Shown here: positions 1-8,124 of the stretch, in pieces
Layout of the letters: each line of letters starts with the position of its first letter
Position numbering within the stretch: position 1 is the first letter of the stretch
Notes under the pieces: model-generated
The model's database searches: none
What the model saw: the letters and a program-made list of their open reading frames with translations, nothing else
Told to the model about the DNA's origin: nothing
Assembly (NCBI GenBank): GCA_029248485.1
Contig: JAQWJG010000027.1
Coordinates: forward strand, 1 to 16,533
Reading direction: 5' to 3'
DNA from: SAR86 cluster bacterium
GTDB taxonomy: Bacteria > Pseudomonadota > Gammaproteobacteria > SAR86 > D2472
Length of the DNA stretch: 16,533 nucleotides
Made by a program: the position numbers and the translations under genes

Positions 1-1301
1 CCTTTTTTAAAAATAATGCTTAGCTCAACACTATTTAGGTTAAGCTCATCTCTGAATGAGTTAATTAGATATCGCTTATAATTCGATGGAATTTTGCTGG
101 AAAAGTTTGAATGAATTATGAATTTTGTTGGATGAATTCCTCCAAAATGGATATATCTCATTTTAATTTGCCGACCTGCAATACTCGGTGTATTAGTTGA
201 GTTCGTAAACTTTAAAAGGAGCTTGTTCAACTTACCTGTAGAGAATTTAGTTTTTGCTAATTCATTAACCTTGGCGAGGGTATCAAATAGTTTTTTAAAC
301 CCGCGTTTTTGAAGTGCTGAAATTTCAACTAAAATTAAATCATTTAAAGCTGAGTTTTGGAATTTTTTAGTTTCTTTGAGGTCGAGCAAGTGGACTGCGG
401 AAAGCTCATCGATTTTATTTAATGCAATCACAACTGGCTTTCCATAACCCCTTATCAAATTCAAGATTCTTAGATCTTGATCAACTATTCCATCAGATGC
501 ATCAATGATCATTAAAACAATATCCGATTCATCCACGGCATGCATTGCTCTTACATAAGAGAAATACTCTACTGCATGACTTTGTTTATATCTCTTTCTA
601 ATTCCTGCTGTATCAATGAAAATAAAATTCTCATCATCAAAAGTAAATGGGACATGTATAGAATCTATAGTTGTGCCAGGAACATCCGAAACAATTAGGC
701 GATCTTGTTTTGTAAATTGATTAATAAATGTCGATTTGCCTGCATTTGGCCTCCCAATGACAGCTATTCTTGTTCCTTTTAGATCTTCTTTGACATTAGT
801 GTTTGATAATTCGCCAAATTGTTGGGAGATAAAAGTTTGTAATTCTTTAATGCCGCGAGAATGCTCTGCACTAATTTCAAGTATGTCTCCAGAGCCAAGC
901 TTTAAAAGATCTCCCTTTGCATTTGATCTTTTTTTTATATCAATCTTATTCAAGACAACAAAAAATTTCTTGTTCATTTTTCTTATAGATTGATATAGGT
1001 CTATATCATCTGCAGTCAACTCTTCAGAGCCATCAATTAAAAGTAATATAAGATCTGAATCTTCCGCAGCTATAAGTGCCTGCTCAGTAATTGCTGCGCT
1101 AAATTCTGTAATTTCAGATCCAACTCCTCCAGTATCAATGACTAAATATTGTTGATCCTTAATCGAGGCATAACCAAAATTCCTATCTTTTGTAAGTCCA
1201 GAAAAATCAGAAACAATTGCATTTCTAGATTTTGTAAGCTTATTAAATAGAGAAGATTTCCCTACATTGGGTCGGCCAAGAATTGCAATTGAATTTAACA
1301 T
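1..1301 (-). CDS. der: Ribosome biogenesis GTPase Der (EngA), C-terminus cut by window edge
   Basis: Der is a cytoplasmic tandem GTPase needed for late maturation of the 50S subunit. The reading frame starts at ATG 1301 and stays open to the left edge, giving 433 full codons; by comparison with E. coli Der only a short basic tail is missing. Two G domains are visible. In the first, the P-loop GRPNVGKS is at residues 9-16, DTGG at 57-60 and NKID at 119-122. In the second, GRPNAGKST is at 183-191, DTAG at 230-233 and NKID at 295-298. A KH-like C-terminal domain follows from about residue 355 and is visible up to the VELSIIFKKG segment. It lies 14 bp after bamB, the same order as in E. coli and Pseudomonas, and is probably the last gene of the long operon. 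The Shine-Dalgarno is weak. Identity is very secure; only the end is unseen. Confidence 0.96.
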   Translation of the reverse strand, partial: MLNSIAILGRPNVGKSSLFNKLTKSRNAIVSDFSGLTKDRNFGYASIKDQQYLVIDTGGVGSEITEFSAAITEQALIAAEDSDLILLLIDGSEELTADDIDLYQSIRKMNKKFFVVLNKIDIKKRSNAKGDLLKLGSGDILEISAEHSRGIKELQTFISQQFGELSNTNVKEDLKGTRIAVIGRPNAGKSTFINQFTKQDRLIVSDVPGTTIDSIHVPFTFDDENFIFIDTAGIRKRYKQSHAVEYFSYVRAMHAVDESDIVLMIIDASDGIVDQDLRILNLIRGYGKPVVIALNKIDELSAVHLLDLKETKKFQNSALNDLILVEISALQKRGFKKLFDTLAKVNELAKTKFSTGKLNKLLLKFTNSTNTPSIAGRQIKMRYIHFGGIHPTKFIIHSNFSSKIPSNYKRYLINSFRDELNLNSVELSIIFKK

Positions 1302-1315
1302 TTTGAAAAGGCATA

Positions 1316-2461
1316 TTAGAGCTTGATTGCAGCTACATTAGATTCCTGGTCAATAACATATGCAAACTCTCTAAAAGTAAAAATACTCATTATCGGATTA
1401 CTGGATATTTTTTTTCTTCCAACGGTGATTCCAGTCATTGGATTAATTGCATGAACATATCCATCCAAATCTCCAACTAATAACAAATTTTTATATGCTA
1501 CTCCGCTTGATAATTGTCTTCTTAAATACTCTTCTGAGGTCCAAGAGGGGGCTAAATTAGCTAGAGAAAATGACAGAATTGACCCATTATCTTGTATTGC
1601 CATAATCATATTATTGGCCACAACAGGAGAATAAAATGACGAAGACTTTGCATTCCATACTGGTCTCTTTTGAGCTATATCAAATGCTGTTAAATTACCT
1701 TGATAATTGGTAGCAAAAATTAATTGCTTGGCTAAAACTGGAGCTGAATCAGCATCTATTAGATTCTCAAGCTCAGACGAGCCCTCAACAAAAGAAATAG
1801 GTGCATCCCAAAGAAAAAAGCCTGTTTCTAGTTGGAATGCCCCCATGCGCCCATTATCAAAAGTAGAGAAAACAATACCATTTTCAATGATTGATTCGCC
1901 TGTTCCTCGAACAGTCAAAGCAGGCAATTGAGATCTAAAAGACCATTTTTTATCACCTGATAAAGCATCCAATGCAACCAATTCACCCACAGAATTTTTT
2001 ACAAGAATTAATGAAGCACTAACAACTGCATTAGATAAAACCTCTCCGCCTATATTTTTTTCCCAAATAATATCTTGAGTCTCTGAGTCAATGGCAATTA
2101 CAAAACCATTAACATCAGAAACAATTAATTTACCAAAACCTGTAGCTACACCTGCAGCTAATTCACGATCGAGATTAATTTTCCAATTCTCTTTTCCAGA
2201 GACAGGATTGATTGAAAAAATATATCCTTCTGGTTCAGCAATTAACATATTACCTGAATAAAACGAAGGCTTGAAAGAACCTAAGCTATTTTCTCCTTTG
2301 AGAGATTTTTTCCATTCTACAGATATTGGATAATCATTCTTAAAAGATTGAAGAGCGGCTGGTTCAACCTCTTCAACATCTGAATCATCTGACCAAAAAG
2401 CTAAGGTCGAGCATGAAGAGATAAGTATCAAAACAATACTGAGAAATATATTATTTTTCAT
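1316..2461 (-). CDS. bamB: Outer membrane assembly lipoprotein BamB
   Basis: BamB is a periplasmic beta-propeller lipoprotein of the BAM complex that inserts beta-barrel proteins into the outer membrane. The N-terminus is a lipoprotein signal with lipobox I-S-S-C, giving lipidated Cys17. Ser18 at position +2 fits outer-membrane sorting. The rest shows repeated PQQ-like propeller blades, each with an A-x-D or I-N-P-type turn followed by G...W, for example around residues 83-93, 123-133, 163-173 and 258-269. The TVRG segment at 183-186 aligns with the E. coli region whose Arg contacts BamA, so Arg185 is the probable equivalent (from memory of the E. coli protein). Length is 381 aa against about 392 in E. 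coli. It starts 5 bp after yfgM and is followed by der, the standard order. No strong ribosome-binding site is seen, so translation may be coupled to yfgM. Confidence 0.95.
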   Translation of the reverse strand: MKNNIFLSIVLILISSCSTLAFWSDDSDVEEVEPAALQSFKNDYPISVEWKKSLKGENSLGSFKPSFYSGNMLIAEPEGYIFSINPVSGKENWKINLDRELAAGVATGFGKLIVSDVNGFVIAIDSETQDIIWEKNIGGEVLSNAVVSASLILVKNSVGELVALDALSGDKKWSFRSQLPALTVRGTGESIIENGIVFSTFDNGRMGAFQLETGFFLWDAPISFVEGSSELENLIDADSAPVLAKQLIFATNYQGNLTAFDIAQKRPVWNAKSSSFYSPVVANNMIMAIQDNGSILSFSLANLAPSWTSEEYLRRQLSSGVAYKNLLLVGDLDGYVHAINPMTGITVGRKKISSNPIMSIFTFREFAYVIDQESNVAAIKL

Positions 2462-2466
2462 TGGTA

Positions 2467-3111
2467 CTAGTTTGTAATTTTATTAATCTTCATCTGTAAA
2501 AGAGATTTTTGAGATTCATTCTGTGAATTCTCAAGAGCTAATGAATATTGATCTAAGGCTAAGTCTTTTTTTTCAAGTCCAGCTAAGGCATCTCCCTTAA
2601 CCTCGTAAACAAGTGGGTGCTCCGATTCAGAATTAAATGATTCTAAAACAGCAAGAGCGCTAGAATAGTTTTGCTTGCTAAGTTCAATTCTAGCAATATT
2701 TATTTTTGCAATTGAATTCAACATATCATTTCCAAAAAACCCTGATGTTGCATCTAAAAGTTGCTGAAAGTCTACCAAAGCTGCATCGAGATCACCTTCT
2801 CTGGCAAAAGATGAGCCTCTTATCATCCTTGCAAGCTGGGCATAACCAGTATTAGAGTATTTTTCTTGGAGCTTATCAAAATTCTCTTTGTTGTCTGATG
2901 TGCTTGCTGAATCATTGGCAAGACCAACAAACCAGGCATCATAAATCTCGCCTGCTTTTAAGTTCTGCGAACTGCTATACGACTTATAACTAACAGAGGA
3001 AATTAGAATAAATGTGAGAAGCAAGAAACCTATCAAAAGTAAATTTTTATGATCCTTAAAGAAATTTATAAATGCTGAAAATCTCTCTTCATCTGAACTG
3101 TACTCTGCCAT
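2467..3111 (-). CDS. yfgM: YfgM-like inner-membrane TPR protein (periplasmic chaperone ancillary factor)
   Basis: The 214-aa protein has a short cytoplasmic N-terminus, one membrane helix at about residues 23-41 and a periplasmic part rich in TPR-like helical pairs, for example at 103-120, 135-160 and 168-196. This is the architecture of YfgM (206 aa in E. coli), which associates with PpiD and the SecYEG translocon and helps secreted proteins fold. The assignment rests on architecture, the conserved N-terminal acidic start followed by a helix, and its fixed place between hisS and bamB. The ATG at 3111 is well supported by an AGGAG motif at 3117-3121 with 5-nt spacing; that motif overlaps the hisS stop codon. 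TPR proteins diverge fast, so the exact role in this organism is inferred. Confidence 0.85.
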   Translation of the reverse strand: MAEYSSDEERFSAFINFFKDHKNLLLIGFLLLTFILISSVSYKSYSSSQNLKAGEIYDAWFVGLANDSASTSDNKENFDKLQEKYSNTGYAQLARMIRGSSFAREGDLDAALVDFQQLLDATSGFFGNDMLNSIAKINIARIELSKQNYSSALAVLESFNSESEHPLVYEVKGDALAGLEKKDLALDQYSLALENSQNESQKSLLQMKINKITN

Positions 3112-3119
3112 GATCTCTC

Positions 3120-4364
3120 CTAAAGATTAGTATATTTGTCTATGACTTCTTCTGAGCTAAGAAGTTCTTGCTCACCACCTTCGCTAAGGTCTTTCCATAT
3201 TACTTGATTGTTTTTTAACTCATCTTCTCCAATAATGATTGCGTAACTGCAATTGTTTTTATTGGCTCGTCTGAGCTGAGATTTTAAACTTCCCTCACTT
3301 AAAAATGTATCAAGAATAATGCCACTGTTTGCACTTCTTAAATCATCGGCTATTTTATATGTTTTTTTATCAATCTGCTCTCCAGTGATTATAAATCCAA
3401 CTTTTAATGCTTGTTTATTGCTTTCAGCGCTTAGAAGCTCAACTATTCTTTCAACGCCAATAGCAAAACCTATGGCATGCATATCTTTGCCACCCAATTG
3501 ACCGGAAAGATTGTCATATCTTCCTCCCCCAAGAAAGGCATCTTGTGCTCCAAGCTCTTGTGAAACCGTTTCAAATACAATGCCTGTGTAATAATCCAAA
3601 CCCCTCACTAATGATTGATCAATCTGGATATCGCAATAGTTGCTGTATGCATCTACAAGATTTTGCAAGAAACCCTTAGACTCACTTGAAATAAAATCTT
3701 GGAATTTGGGACCTGCCTCTAACAATGCCTGAGTAGATTTTTCCTTAGAATCTAAAACTCTCAAAGGATTAGATTCTAATCTTGCTTGATCTTTTTCATG
3801 CAGTTCACTTATGTGTGGCTTCAAAAAACTCACTAGCGACTCACAAAAACTTTCCTTAGCATCTGCATCACCAAGGTGATTGATTTTAATTGTATAGTCT
3901 GAAATTCCAATTAATTTATTAATCTGTAAAACCATGCTGATTAATTCATATTCAGAAATACCTTCCTCGAATCCAAGATACTCAACCCCCACTTGATGAA
4001 ACTGTCTAAATCTACCTTTTTGCGGCCTCTCATATCTAAACATTGGCCCTTGGTACCATAATTTATGTTTTTCCTGTTCTTGTTTTTTCTGAATAATTGC
4101 TCTGATCACACTGGCTGAGCCCTCTGGTCTGAGACTGATGCTATCCTCATTTCGATCTAAAAATGAATAAAGCTCTTTGTTAACAATATCAGATGAATTG
4201 CCTACTGATCTTGAAAAAAGTTCTGAAGACTCTAGTAATGGAGTACGAATTTCATGCGTACCAAAACAATGAAAAATTTCTGAAAGCTTTGATTCAAATG
4301 TATGCCATTTCTCTAAATCTTCAGGAAATAAATCAGGCATGCCTCTTAATGATTGAATCTTCAC
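3120..4364 (-). CDS. hisS: Histidine--tRNA ligase
   Basis: This class II aminoacyl-tRNA synthetase attaches histidine to tRNA-His in the cytoplasm. Numbering from GTG 4364 (414 aa), motif 1 lies around 35-45 (HEIRTPLLE), the LRPEG loop at 78-82, motif 2 with RYERPQKGRFRQFHQ at 110-124, and the histidine-specific RGLDYYTG at 254-261 carrying the catalytic Arg254. GGGRYD follows at 279-284, and motif 3 (AIGFAIGVER) at 297-306. The C-terminal anticodon-binding domain starts near 320. I prefer GTG 4364 because AAAAGG lies 8 nt upstream of it and the N-terminus then matches family length. A TTG at 4382 would add six residues and overlap ispG by 14 bp, with no ribosome-binding site. It follows ispG and precedes yfgM, the usual order. 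Confidence 0.96.
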   Translation of the reverse strand: MKIQSLRGMPDLFPEDLEKWHTFESKLSEIFHCFGTHEIRTPLLESSELFSRSVGNSSDIVNKELYSFLDRNEDSISLRPEGSASVIRAIIQKKQEQEKHKLWYQGPMFRYERPQKGRFRQFHQVGVEYLGFEEGISEYELISMVLQINKLIGISDYTIKINHLGDADAKESFCESLVSFLKPHISELHEKDQARLESNPLRVLDSKEKSTQALLEAGPKFQDFISSESKGFLQNLVDAYSNYCDIQIDQSLVRGLDYYTGIVFETVSQELGAQDAFLGGGRYDNLSGQLGGKDMHAIGFAIGVERIVELLSAESNKQALKVGFIITGEQIDKKTYKIADDLRSANSGIILDTFLSEGSLKSQLRRANKNNCSYAIIIGEDELKNNQVIWKDLSEGGEQELLSSEEVIDKYTNL

Positions 4365-4368
4365 TTTT

Positions 4369-5466
4369 TTAACCTTTTGCAATTATGTCTATAGAGCTTT
4401 TCTTTTGCAGCTCTTCTTTTACTTGCTCTTCTATTGTATCAACAAGTTTCTCATTAGAGACTTTTTTTGAAGGAGTGCCGTTCACATAAAGCAAATTACT
4501 AGGACCTCCAGTTAGGCCGACATCAGCTGCCTTGGATTCACCTGGACCATTAACATAGCAACCAATGATAGCCACTTCCAGATCCTCAGCAATTCCCTCA
4601 AATCTTGCTTCAAGCTCATTAACTACCTCTATCACATTGAAATTCTGTCTAGAGCAACTTGGGCATGCAACTATTCTAATGCCTCGACTTCTTAGATTCA
4701 GGCTTTTTAAAATATCCCATCCAATCTTAACTTCATCTACGGGATCAGATGCAAGCGAAACCCTAATCGTGTCGCCAATGCCCTCAGATAAAAGCATGCC
4801 TAGACCGATAGATGACTTGACTGAGCCCGCTCTGTAACTACCAGACTCTGTAATACCAAGATGCAATGGCTGATCTAACAATTTAGAAAACTTCCTATAA
4901 CTTTCAACAGTCATTTGAATATTTGAGGCTTTAAGGCTTAGTTTAAAGTTTGAAAAGTTATATCTATGTAATATATCTACATGCCTAAGAGCTGATTCTA
5001 CTAAGGCATCAGAATTAGGTTCTCCATATTTTTTTTGCAGATCTTTCTCAAGTGAACCAGCATTCACGCCAACTCTTATTGGAATATTGTTATCTTTTGC
5101 AGCTTGAATAATTTCTTGGACTTTATTTTCTTTTCCTATGTTACCTGGATTAATTCTTAGACAATCAGCAGAATCGGCAACAAGCAAAGCAATTTTATAA
5201 TCAAAATGAATATCTGCGACAAGGGGCACTGAGACTGAATTTTTAATTTTTTTAAATGCTTTTGCACAGTCTTCATCAGGAACTGATACTCTAACAATAT
5301 CAGCTCCAGCTGCCTTTAATTCTTCAATTTGACCCACTGTAGCTTGAATGTCTGCAGTATTTGTATTGGTCATAGATTGAATAGAAATAGGATGGTTGCC
5401 GCCTACGCCAACGCTTCCTACAAATATAGGCTTGGTCTTTTTTCTTTCTATCCAGGAATTATTCAT
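4369..5466 (-). CDS. ispG: 4-hydroxy-3-methylbut-2-enyl diphosphate synthase IspG (GcpE)
   Basis: IspG carries out the penultimate step of the MEP isoprenoid pathway: reductive ring opening of 2-C-methyl-erythritol 2,4-cyclodiphosphate using a 4Fe-4S cluster. The TIM-barrel half opens with the QSMTNT motif at 30-35, followed by ADIVRVSVPD at 55-64 and DIHFDYKIAL at 85-94. The C-terminal reductase-like half holds the cluster ligands: Cys268 and Cys271 in ACPSCSRQ, Cys303 in IIGCYVNGPGE, and Glu310. Length is 365 aa, close to 372 in E. coli. Its ATG overlaps the rodZ stop as ATGA, so translation is probably coupled. As a cluster enzyme it depends on the isc genes upstream in the same gene chain. 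All catalytic residues I can check are present. Confidence 0.97.
   Translation of the reverse strand: MNNSWIERKKTKPIFVGSVGVGGNHPISIQSMTNTNTADIQATVGQIEELKAAGADIVRVSVPDEDCAKAFKKIKNSVSVPLVADIHFDYKIALLVADSADCLRINPGNIGKENKVQEIIQAAKDNNIPIRVGVNAGSLEKDLQKKYGEPNSDALVESALRHVDILHRYNFSNFKLSLKASNIQMTVESYRKFSKLLDQPLHLGITESGSYRAGSVKSSIGLGMLLSEGIGDTIRVSLASDPVDEVKIGWDILKSLNLRSRGIRIVACPSCSRQNFNVIEVVNELEARFEGIAEDLEVAIIGCYVNGPGESKAADVGLTGGPSNLLYVNGTPSKKVSNEKLVDTIEEQVKEELQKKSSIDIIAKG
4373..4378 (-). promoter_or_regulatory. Shine-Dalgarno that sets the hisS start
   Basis: On the minus strand AAAAGG sits 8 nt before the GTG at 4364 and overlaps the last codons of ispG. No such motif stands before the upstream TTG at 4382, so this site favours the GTG start of hisS and suggests coupling to termination of ispG. 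Confidence 0.6.
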
Positions 5467-6035
5467 GCTTCTGGTTCCGATGAGTCAACATTAACATCAA
5501 GTTGAAGTGAATCAAGTTTATCTTGTATAAAAAAATTATTGATTTCATCATGCAGTATATTGATATCTTGAGAAACGACTTCCTTCATTTTTAGTTCAGC
5601 TGCTAAAGGTTGAATAACATTTTCTTTTGATTGAGTTTCAGGGAGCTTCTCAAGATCATTGCTACCATTGAAGATAAAAAATATTAAGAGCAAAAGAAAG
5701 AAACATATGAAAAAAATGTAAATCATGTGTTTTTTTAAAAATGATGGGGCAGGCAAATCAGATTGAAGCTCTTTATCTGCTGCAGCAACTACATCAGCAT
5801 TATAAATATCAAAAAAATTAATCTCTAAATTAAGAAATTTCGCATATTTTTTAAAATACTGGACAGCAAATATTCTCGATGGAAAAACTGCATAATCACC
5901 TGACTCAATAGCTTTAATATATCCAATACTAATCAAAGTTTGATGTGCAACCTCTTCAACAGTCATTGAGCGAAGTATCCGAGCATTTTTAAATGCCTTG
6001 CCAACCTTACCTGTATGTGCAGATTTCAGACTCAT
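5463..6035 (-). CDS. rodZ: RodZ-type cytoskeletal membrane protein, short form
   Basis: RodZ links MreB filaments to the membrane and helps keep the rod shape. The N-terminal part (about 12-75) is the helix-turn-helix-25 domain, with TVEEVAHQTLISIGYIKAIE at 25-44 and the conserved DYAVFPSRIFAVQYFKKYA stretch after it. A basic stretch (KKH, 101-103) precedes one membrane helix at about 104-123. Only about 67 residues follow outside the membrane, with low-complexity acidic sequence and no recognisable DUF4115 beta-domain. E. coli RodZ has about 337 residues, so this 190-aa protein is a short form. The stop codon is clean and overlaps the ispG start as ATGA, so I see no sign of a frameshift. The start overlaps the rlmN stop as ATGA. 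Position between rlmN and ispG supports rodZ; the usual pilF neighbour is missing. Confidence 0.88.
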   Translation of the reverse strand: MSLKSAHTGKVGKAFKNARILRSMTVEEVAHQTLISIGYIKAIESGDYAVFPSRIFAVQYFKKYAKFLNLEINFFDIYNADVVAAADKELQSDLPAPSFLKKHMIYIFFICFFLLLLIFFIFNGSNDLEKLPETQSKENVIQPLAAELKMKEVVSQDINILHDEINNFFIQDKLDSLQLDVNVDSSEPEA

Positions 6036-7126
6036 GAGGTATTAATTAAATTAATTGCTCTTATTTTATTTTTTCCTTTAATGCTTTTTGTTAACTTGCC
6101 TACAAGCTGACCACATGCACCATCTATTGCATCTCCTCTTGTAATTCTGAGGGTTGTAATAAGACCTTTTTTAATGAGAAGATCTTTAAATTTATAAATA
6201 GCACTTTCTTGAGATCTAGAATAATGACAACCATCAAATGGATTAAAGGGTATGAGATTTATTTTGCAAGATAGTCCATTTAAAATCTTGGCTAAATCTT
6301 TGGCATGATCCAAAGAATCATTTACGCCATCTATTAAGATGTATTCAATTGTTATTGTTTTTCGCTTGCTCTGGGTTCTCAGATAATTCTTACAAGCATC
6401 TAATAGCTCTTCTAATGGATATTTTTTATTAATAGGAACTATTTCATCTCTTAGGATGTTATTGGCAGCATGTAAAGAAATTGCTAACGAGACATCAGTT
6501 TTATCAGCAAGTTTATTTATTTCTGGCACTATCCCTGAAGTGCTTAAGGTGATTCTTCTTTTTGAAAGTCCATATGCATTTTGATGCTGCATTAAGCCAA
6601 TGGAAGTCATTACTGGCTTAACATTTAAAAGGGGTTCACCCATTCCCATAAATACAACATTTGATATCGGAGGACTAGATTTATCATAAAAATTAGCGAG
6701 CCATAGCTGACCTATAATTTCGGCATCAGATAAATTTCTTTCAAAGCCCTGCGCTCCTGTTGCACAAAAAGTGCACTGCAGTGCGCACCCTGCCTGAGAT
6801 GATATGCAAAGAGTTAATCTTTTCTTTTCTGGGATCTTAACCATCTCAATCATTGAGCCTGAGTCTAATTTAATTAGATATTTTTTTGTTCCCTCTGGAG
6901 ATAATAAGCACTCTTCTACCTTAGGGGGTTTGACCTCGGCAATTTCAGAAAGTTGATTTCTTAATTGAAGACTGAAATCAGTCATTTCCATAAAATCAGT
7001 TATCCCTCGTTGATGAATCCATTTCATCAATTGAAGAGCTCTAAAACTTGGTTGCTGTATTGACTGAAAAAAATCTACTAATGACTCATGTGAGAATCCA
7101 AGTAGATTTATTTTTTCTTTATGCAC
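6032..7126 (-). CDS. rlmN: Dual-specificity 23S rRNA/tRNA adenosine C2 methyltransferase RlmN
   Basis: RlmN is a radical-SAM enzyme that methylates C2 of A2503 in 23S rRNA and A37 in certain tRNAs. The radical-SAM motif C-x3-C-x2-C is at Cys114, Cys118 and Cys121 (CALQCTFCATGAQGF). The proximal Glu94 lies in IEMVKIP, GMGEP is at 161-165 and binds SAM, and the methyl-carrying Cys338 lies in GDAIDGACGQL near the C-terminus. Length is 364 aa, typical for the family without the long C-terminal tail of E. coli. The start is GTG 7126, 4 bp after the ndk stop, with no clear Shine-Dalgarno, so reinitiation after ndk is likely. The stop overlaps the rodZ start. It needs a 4Fe-4S cluster and so depends on the isc system upstream. 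Confidence 0.97.
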   Translation of the reverse strand: MHKEKINLLGFSHESLVDFFQSIQQPSFRALQLMKWIHQRGITDFMEMTDFSLQLRNQLSEIAEVKPPKVEECLLSPEGTKKYLIKLDSGSMIEMVKIPEKKRLTLCISSQAGCALQCTFCATGAQGFERNLSDAEIIGQLWLANFYDKSSPPISNVVFMGMGEPLLNVKPVMTSIGLMQHQNAYGLSKRRITLSTSGIVPEINKLADKTDVSLAISLHAANNILRDEIVPINKKYPLEELLDACKNYLRTQSKRKTITIEYILIDGVNDSLDHAKDLAKILNGLSCKINLIPFNPFDGCHYSRSQESAIYKFKDLLIKKGLITTLRITRGDAIDGACGQLVGKLTKSIKGKNKIRAINLINTS

Positions 7127-7130
7127 TCAA

Positions 7131-7550
7131 TTAAAAGATTTCGTTATCGTCAAAAAAATAAGAGATTTCTCTTGCTGCACTATCAGTTGAGTCAGATCCA
7201 TGCACAGCATTAGCATCAATTGTTTCTGCAAAGTCTGCTCTAATAGTACCAGGATCTGCTTCACTTGGATTGGTTGCACCCATTAACTCTCTATTTTTTA
7301 AAACAGCGTTATCTCCCTCAAGAACCTGAACAAAAACAGGAGCTGAAGTCATGTATTCAACGAGATTAGGGAAAAAGGGTCTTCCCTCATGTTCAGCATA
7401 AAAACCTGCAGCTTTTGCTTTATCCATATGTATTAATTTACCTGCAATCACCTTCAGGCCATTTTCTTCAAATCTATCTATTATTTTTCCTATAATATTT
7501 TTTGATGTTGCGTCAGGCTTAATAATTGAAAGTGTTCGTTGTATTGTCAT
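7131..7550 (-). CDS. ndk: Nucleoside diphosphate kinase
   Basis: Ndk moves the gamma phosphate between nucleoside triphosphates and diphosphates through a phospho-histidine. The 139-aa protein begins with the typical [11 protein letters not shown] stretch (Lys11) and carries the catalytic His117 in NAVHGSDS, together with Arg104 and Asn114 of the active site and ending with the [13 protein letters not shown] tail. It is close to the 143 aa of E. coli. ATG 7550 has a good AGGAG at 7558-7562 with 7-nt spacing, and a perfect TATAAT lies just upstream, so it may be transcribed on its own as well as from the isc promoter. It follows iscX directly, as in Pseudomonas-type gene orders. Confidence 0.97.
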   Translation of the reverse strand: MTIQRTLSIIKPDATSKNIIGKIIDRFEENGLKVIAGKLIHMDKAKAAGFYAEHEGRPFFPNLVEYMTSAPVFVQVLEGDNAVLKNRELMGATNPSEADPGTIRADFAETIDANAVHGSDSTDSAAREISYFFDDNEIF

Positions 7551-7573
7551 AAGGTTACTCCTAAATTTGCGAC

Positions 7574-7579
7574 ATTATA
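7574..7579 (-). promoter_or_regulatory. Candidate -10 box of an internal ndk promoter
   Basis: In the 35-bp gap between iscX and ndk the minus strand reads TATAAT, a perfect sigma70 -10 box. Counting 17 bp upstream gives TGGATG at 7597-7602, a poor -35 (3 of 6). Transcription would start near 7567, leaving a leader of about 17 nt that contains the ndk AGGAG. This is the largest gap in the 17-gene chain, which fits an internal promoter for the ndk-to-der part. The -35 is weak and nothing shows activity. Confidence 0.45.
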
Positions 7580-7585
7580 GGTGAC

Positions 7586-7786
7586 TTAGTCTAATTCATC
7601 CATCCATGCCATCTGGATTGCTTCAAGAATCTTCTCATTAGAATTTTTTGGATCATCCTCAAAATTCTTTAAGCTACAAATCTTTTGATGTAAGTCTGGA
7701 AAACTTATCCACTGAGGATCAATCTCGGGATAAGCTTCGCTAAGATCTATTGCGATTTCTAAAATATCTGACCATCCTATCTTCAT
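7586..7786 (-). CDS. iscX: Fe-S assembly protein IscX
   Basis: IscX is a small acidic protein that binds IscS and iron and tunes the rate of cluster assembly. The 66-aa product matches the whole family: an N-terminal W-x-D-I-x-E-I motif, AYPEIDPQWISFPDLHQKIC in the middle, and the conserved FEDDPKNSNEKILEAIQMAW near the end. Its ATG overlaps the fdx stop as TAATG, and an AGAGGA element 6 nt upstream supports the start. It is the last gene of the isc set and is followed by ndk. Confidence 0.95.
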   Translation of the reverse strand: MKIGWSDILEIAIDLSEAYPEIDPQWISFPDLHQKICSLKNFEDDPKNSNEKILEAIQMAWMDELD

Positions 7787-8124
7787 TAATGATCCTCTGA
7801 AACTTGATTAATAGTGTATTTTGGTAATTCGACTGTAAAATTTCCGCTTTCTGGAATAGTTTGGCAGCTTAAACGAGAGTTTGGCTCAAGTCCCCATGCC
7901 TTATCAAGTAGATCTTCCTCATCTTCAGATGCCTCATTAAGATTAGTAAACCCATCTCGAACAATGATATGACATGTAGTACATGCACAAGACATTTCAC
8001 ATGCGTGTTCAATTTTAATGCCTGATCTCAAGGCAGCCTCGCAGATAGACTCATCTTTTAGAGTTTCAAATTCAGCCCCATCAGGACATAACTCAAAGTG
8101 AGGTAATAACTTTATGAGCGCCAT
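7786..8124 (-). CDS. fdx: isc-type 2Fe-2S ferredoxin
   Basis: This adrenodoxin-like ferredoxin supplies electrons during cluster assembly on IscU. The ligands follow the E. coli Fdx pattern: Cys42, Cys48 and Cys51 in HACEMSCACTTC, plus Cys87 in RLSCQ; Cys46 is the extra non-ligand cysteine also found in E. coli. The LDKAWGLEP stretch at 73-81 and the C-terminal PKYTIN are further family marks. Length is 112 aa. The start codon abuts the iscA stop with no base between (TAAATG). In most gammaproteobacteria hscB and hscA sit at exactly this junction, and both are missing here. No separate ribosome-binding site is seen, so translation is probably coupled to iscA. Confidence 0.96.
   Translation of the reverse strand: MALIKLLPHFELCPDGAEFETLKDESICEAALRSGIKIEHACEMSCACTTCHIIVRDGFTNLNEASEDEEDLLDKAWGLEPNSRLSCQTIPESGNFTVELPKYTINQVSEDH

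Noticed and set aside
736..993. Plus-strand open frame of 85 codons opposite der
   Set aside because: It lies wholly inside the well-supported der frame on the other strand, has no family features and no ribosome-binding site; a shadow.
4565..4837. Plus-strand open frame of 90 codons opposite ispG, and similar ones opposite hisS, iscS, bamB and dapA
   Set aside because: All are antisense to genes with intact catalytic motifs and have compositions expected of reversed coding sequence.
5560..5720. RodZ shortness as a broken gene
   Set aside because: There is a single clean frame from start to stop with the stop overlapping the ispG start, and no continuation of a RodZ C-terminal domain in other frames, since ispG follows directly.
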